From Iris pallida (taxonomy: Eukaryota > Streptophyta > Magnoliopsida > Asparagales > Iridaceae): a stretch of DNA of 64,000 nucleotides. Below the pieces are notes generated by a model. The model did not search any database. It was not told the DNA's origin and saw only the letters and a list, made by a program, of their open reading frames with translations. How positions within the stretch are numbered: position 1 is the first letter of the stretch; each line of letters starts with the position of its first letter. A program made the translations under genes and the position numbers. Where the stretch lies: positions 3,933,934-3,997,933 of the forward strand of contig JANAVB010010791.1 of the NCBI GenBank assembly GCA_029216955.1, read 5' to 3'. Positions 63,660 through 64,000 of the stretch are shown one piece after another.

Positions 63660-64000
63660 AGGTAATATATGTTAGTATAGTGTGTGTGTTTGAATGAGAT
63701 AAAGATGTGTGTGGTTAGTGGAGAGAAGTGAGATTGATAGAGGATATGTGCTAGTGTGTGTTTGATGTTGTATATATGGTAGTGTAGTGTGTCTGTTGTG
63801 AAGGTTAGATATTAATTAGTGGATGTTAGTTGTGTTAGGTTTCTAAGTTAGAATAGATGGTTAGAAGTTATATGTTAGAGTTGGTTAGTATCTTGTATTA
63901 GTGGTATAAGTTAGGATATAGAGTGATATCTTGAGATACCATAGTGGTATCTTAGGATATTTTGGGTATTTGCCTAGTACATTAAGGTAATGTATTTACC
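61808..64000 (+). repeat. 3' LTR of the LARD-like element, cut by window end
   Basis: Colinear with 53943 onward. It lacks the retroposon and has (CA)n plus (TA)n at 63581-63652 where the 5' LTR has TA and the insert. It also lacks about 390 bp present at roughly 57747-58134 of the 5' LTR (joined at about 63805). Confidence 0.88.

Larger units (their letters stand above)
53943..64000 (+). mobile_element. Large LTR element with minimal internal region (LARD-like chromovirus derivative)
   Basis: The 5' LTR (53943-60786, including a later insertion) and the start of the 3' LTR (61808 to beyond the window) are colinear and both begin TGTAACCACCACTTTTCTAA. The internal region is about 1.0 kb and encodes nothing. 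It starts, like the young element, with GTGGTGGCC(C/T)ATGCAGGTC, and ends TTTCGAGGACGAAATTTTTC then TAAGGAGGGTAGATT. It thus has chromovirus-type control sequences but not even gag. Without the insertion the LTR would be about 5 kb. LTR divergence is clearly greater than in the 26-34 kb element. The right end is outside the window. Confidence 0.85.

Overview
The window is nuclear DNA of a flowering plant. It holds one clear host gene and many nested, mostly broken transposable elements. The species cannot be named from this sequence. A GC-rich first exon in a captured gene fragment and the high density of long-LTR chromovirus-type elements would suit a monocot with a large genome, but that is weak evidence.

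Left third (1-21.6 kb): The host gene is a plus-strand homologue of the F-box protein SKIP5. Exons 2-5 lie at 13519-13663, 13743-13821, 20801-20859 and 20982-21339. Splice phases agree at every junction and no stop interrupts the frame, so the part seen looks functional. Exon 1, with most of the F-box, is not in the window. Upstream (probably inside intron 1, if exon 1 lies to the left) are a minus-strand PIF/Harbinger relic with both a transposase and a Myb/SANT-like ORF, a small MITE inside it, and a decayed L1-type LINE (about 4.43-13.08 kb). That LINE is split by an internally deleted Ty1-copia element (6351-9926). Intron 3 carries a second, fresher LINE (about 14.5-20.1 kb) with a 2.7 kb open reverse-transcriptase frame.

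Middle (21.6-41 kb): After a hAT-type MITE and a foldback repeat comes a CACTA (En/Spm) relic with two transposon gene remnants. A young Ty3-gypsy chromovirus-type element (26159-34555, LTRs of about 3.1 kb, gag but no pol) is inserted inside an exon of the second remnant, with a TATTT target duplication. The CACTA relic ends with a long hairpin and GCGACGT-type subterminal repeats near 36.9 kb. A rearranged minus-strand chromovirus relic fills 37-41 kb.

Right third (41-64 kb): This has pieces of another long LTR with a second hAT MITE, a Ty1-copia 5' end (LTR, primer-binding site, broken gag), and a complete non-autonomous CACTA element (49514-53145). The CACTA carries three exons and two introns copied from the nuclear gene for the mitochondrial F1-ATPase assembly factor ATP11. 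A large LTR element with almost no internal region (from 53943 past the window end) follows. Its 5' LTR has been hit by a GC-rich poly(A) retroposon and holds a dense cluster of TTGAC (W-box core) motifs.

Most apparent ORFs are transposon remnants or artefacts of TA tracts, minisatellites and GC-rich low-complexity sequence. Only SKIP5 looks like a conserved cellular gene in working order. The chromovirus gag and the second LINE's reverse-transcriptase frame are the only long intact transposon frames. All coordinates and similarity calls were made by eye, without database searches.
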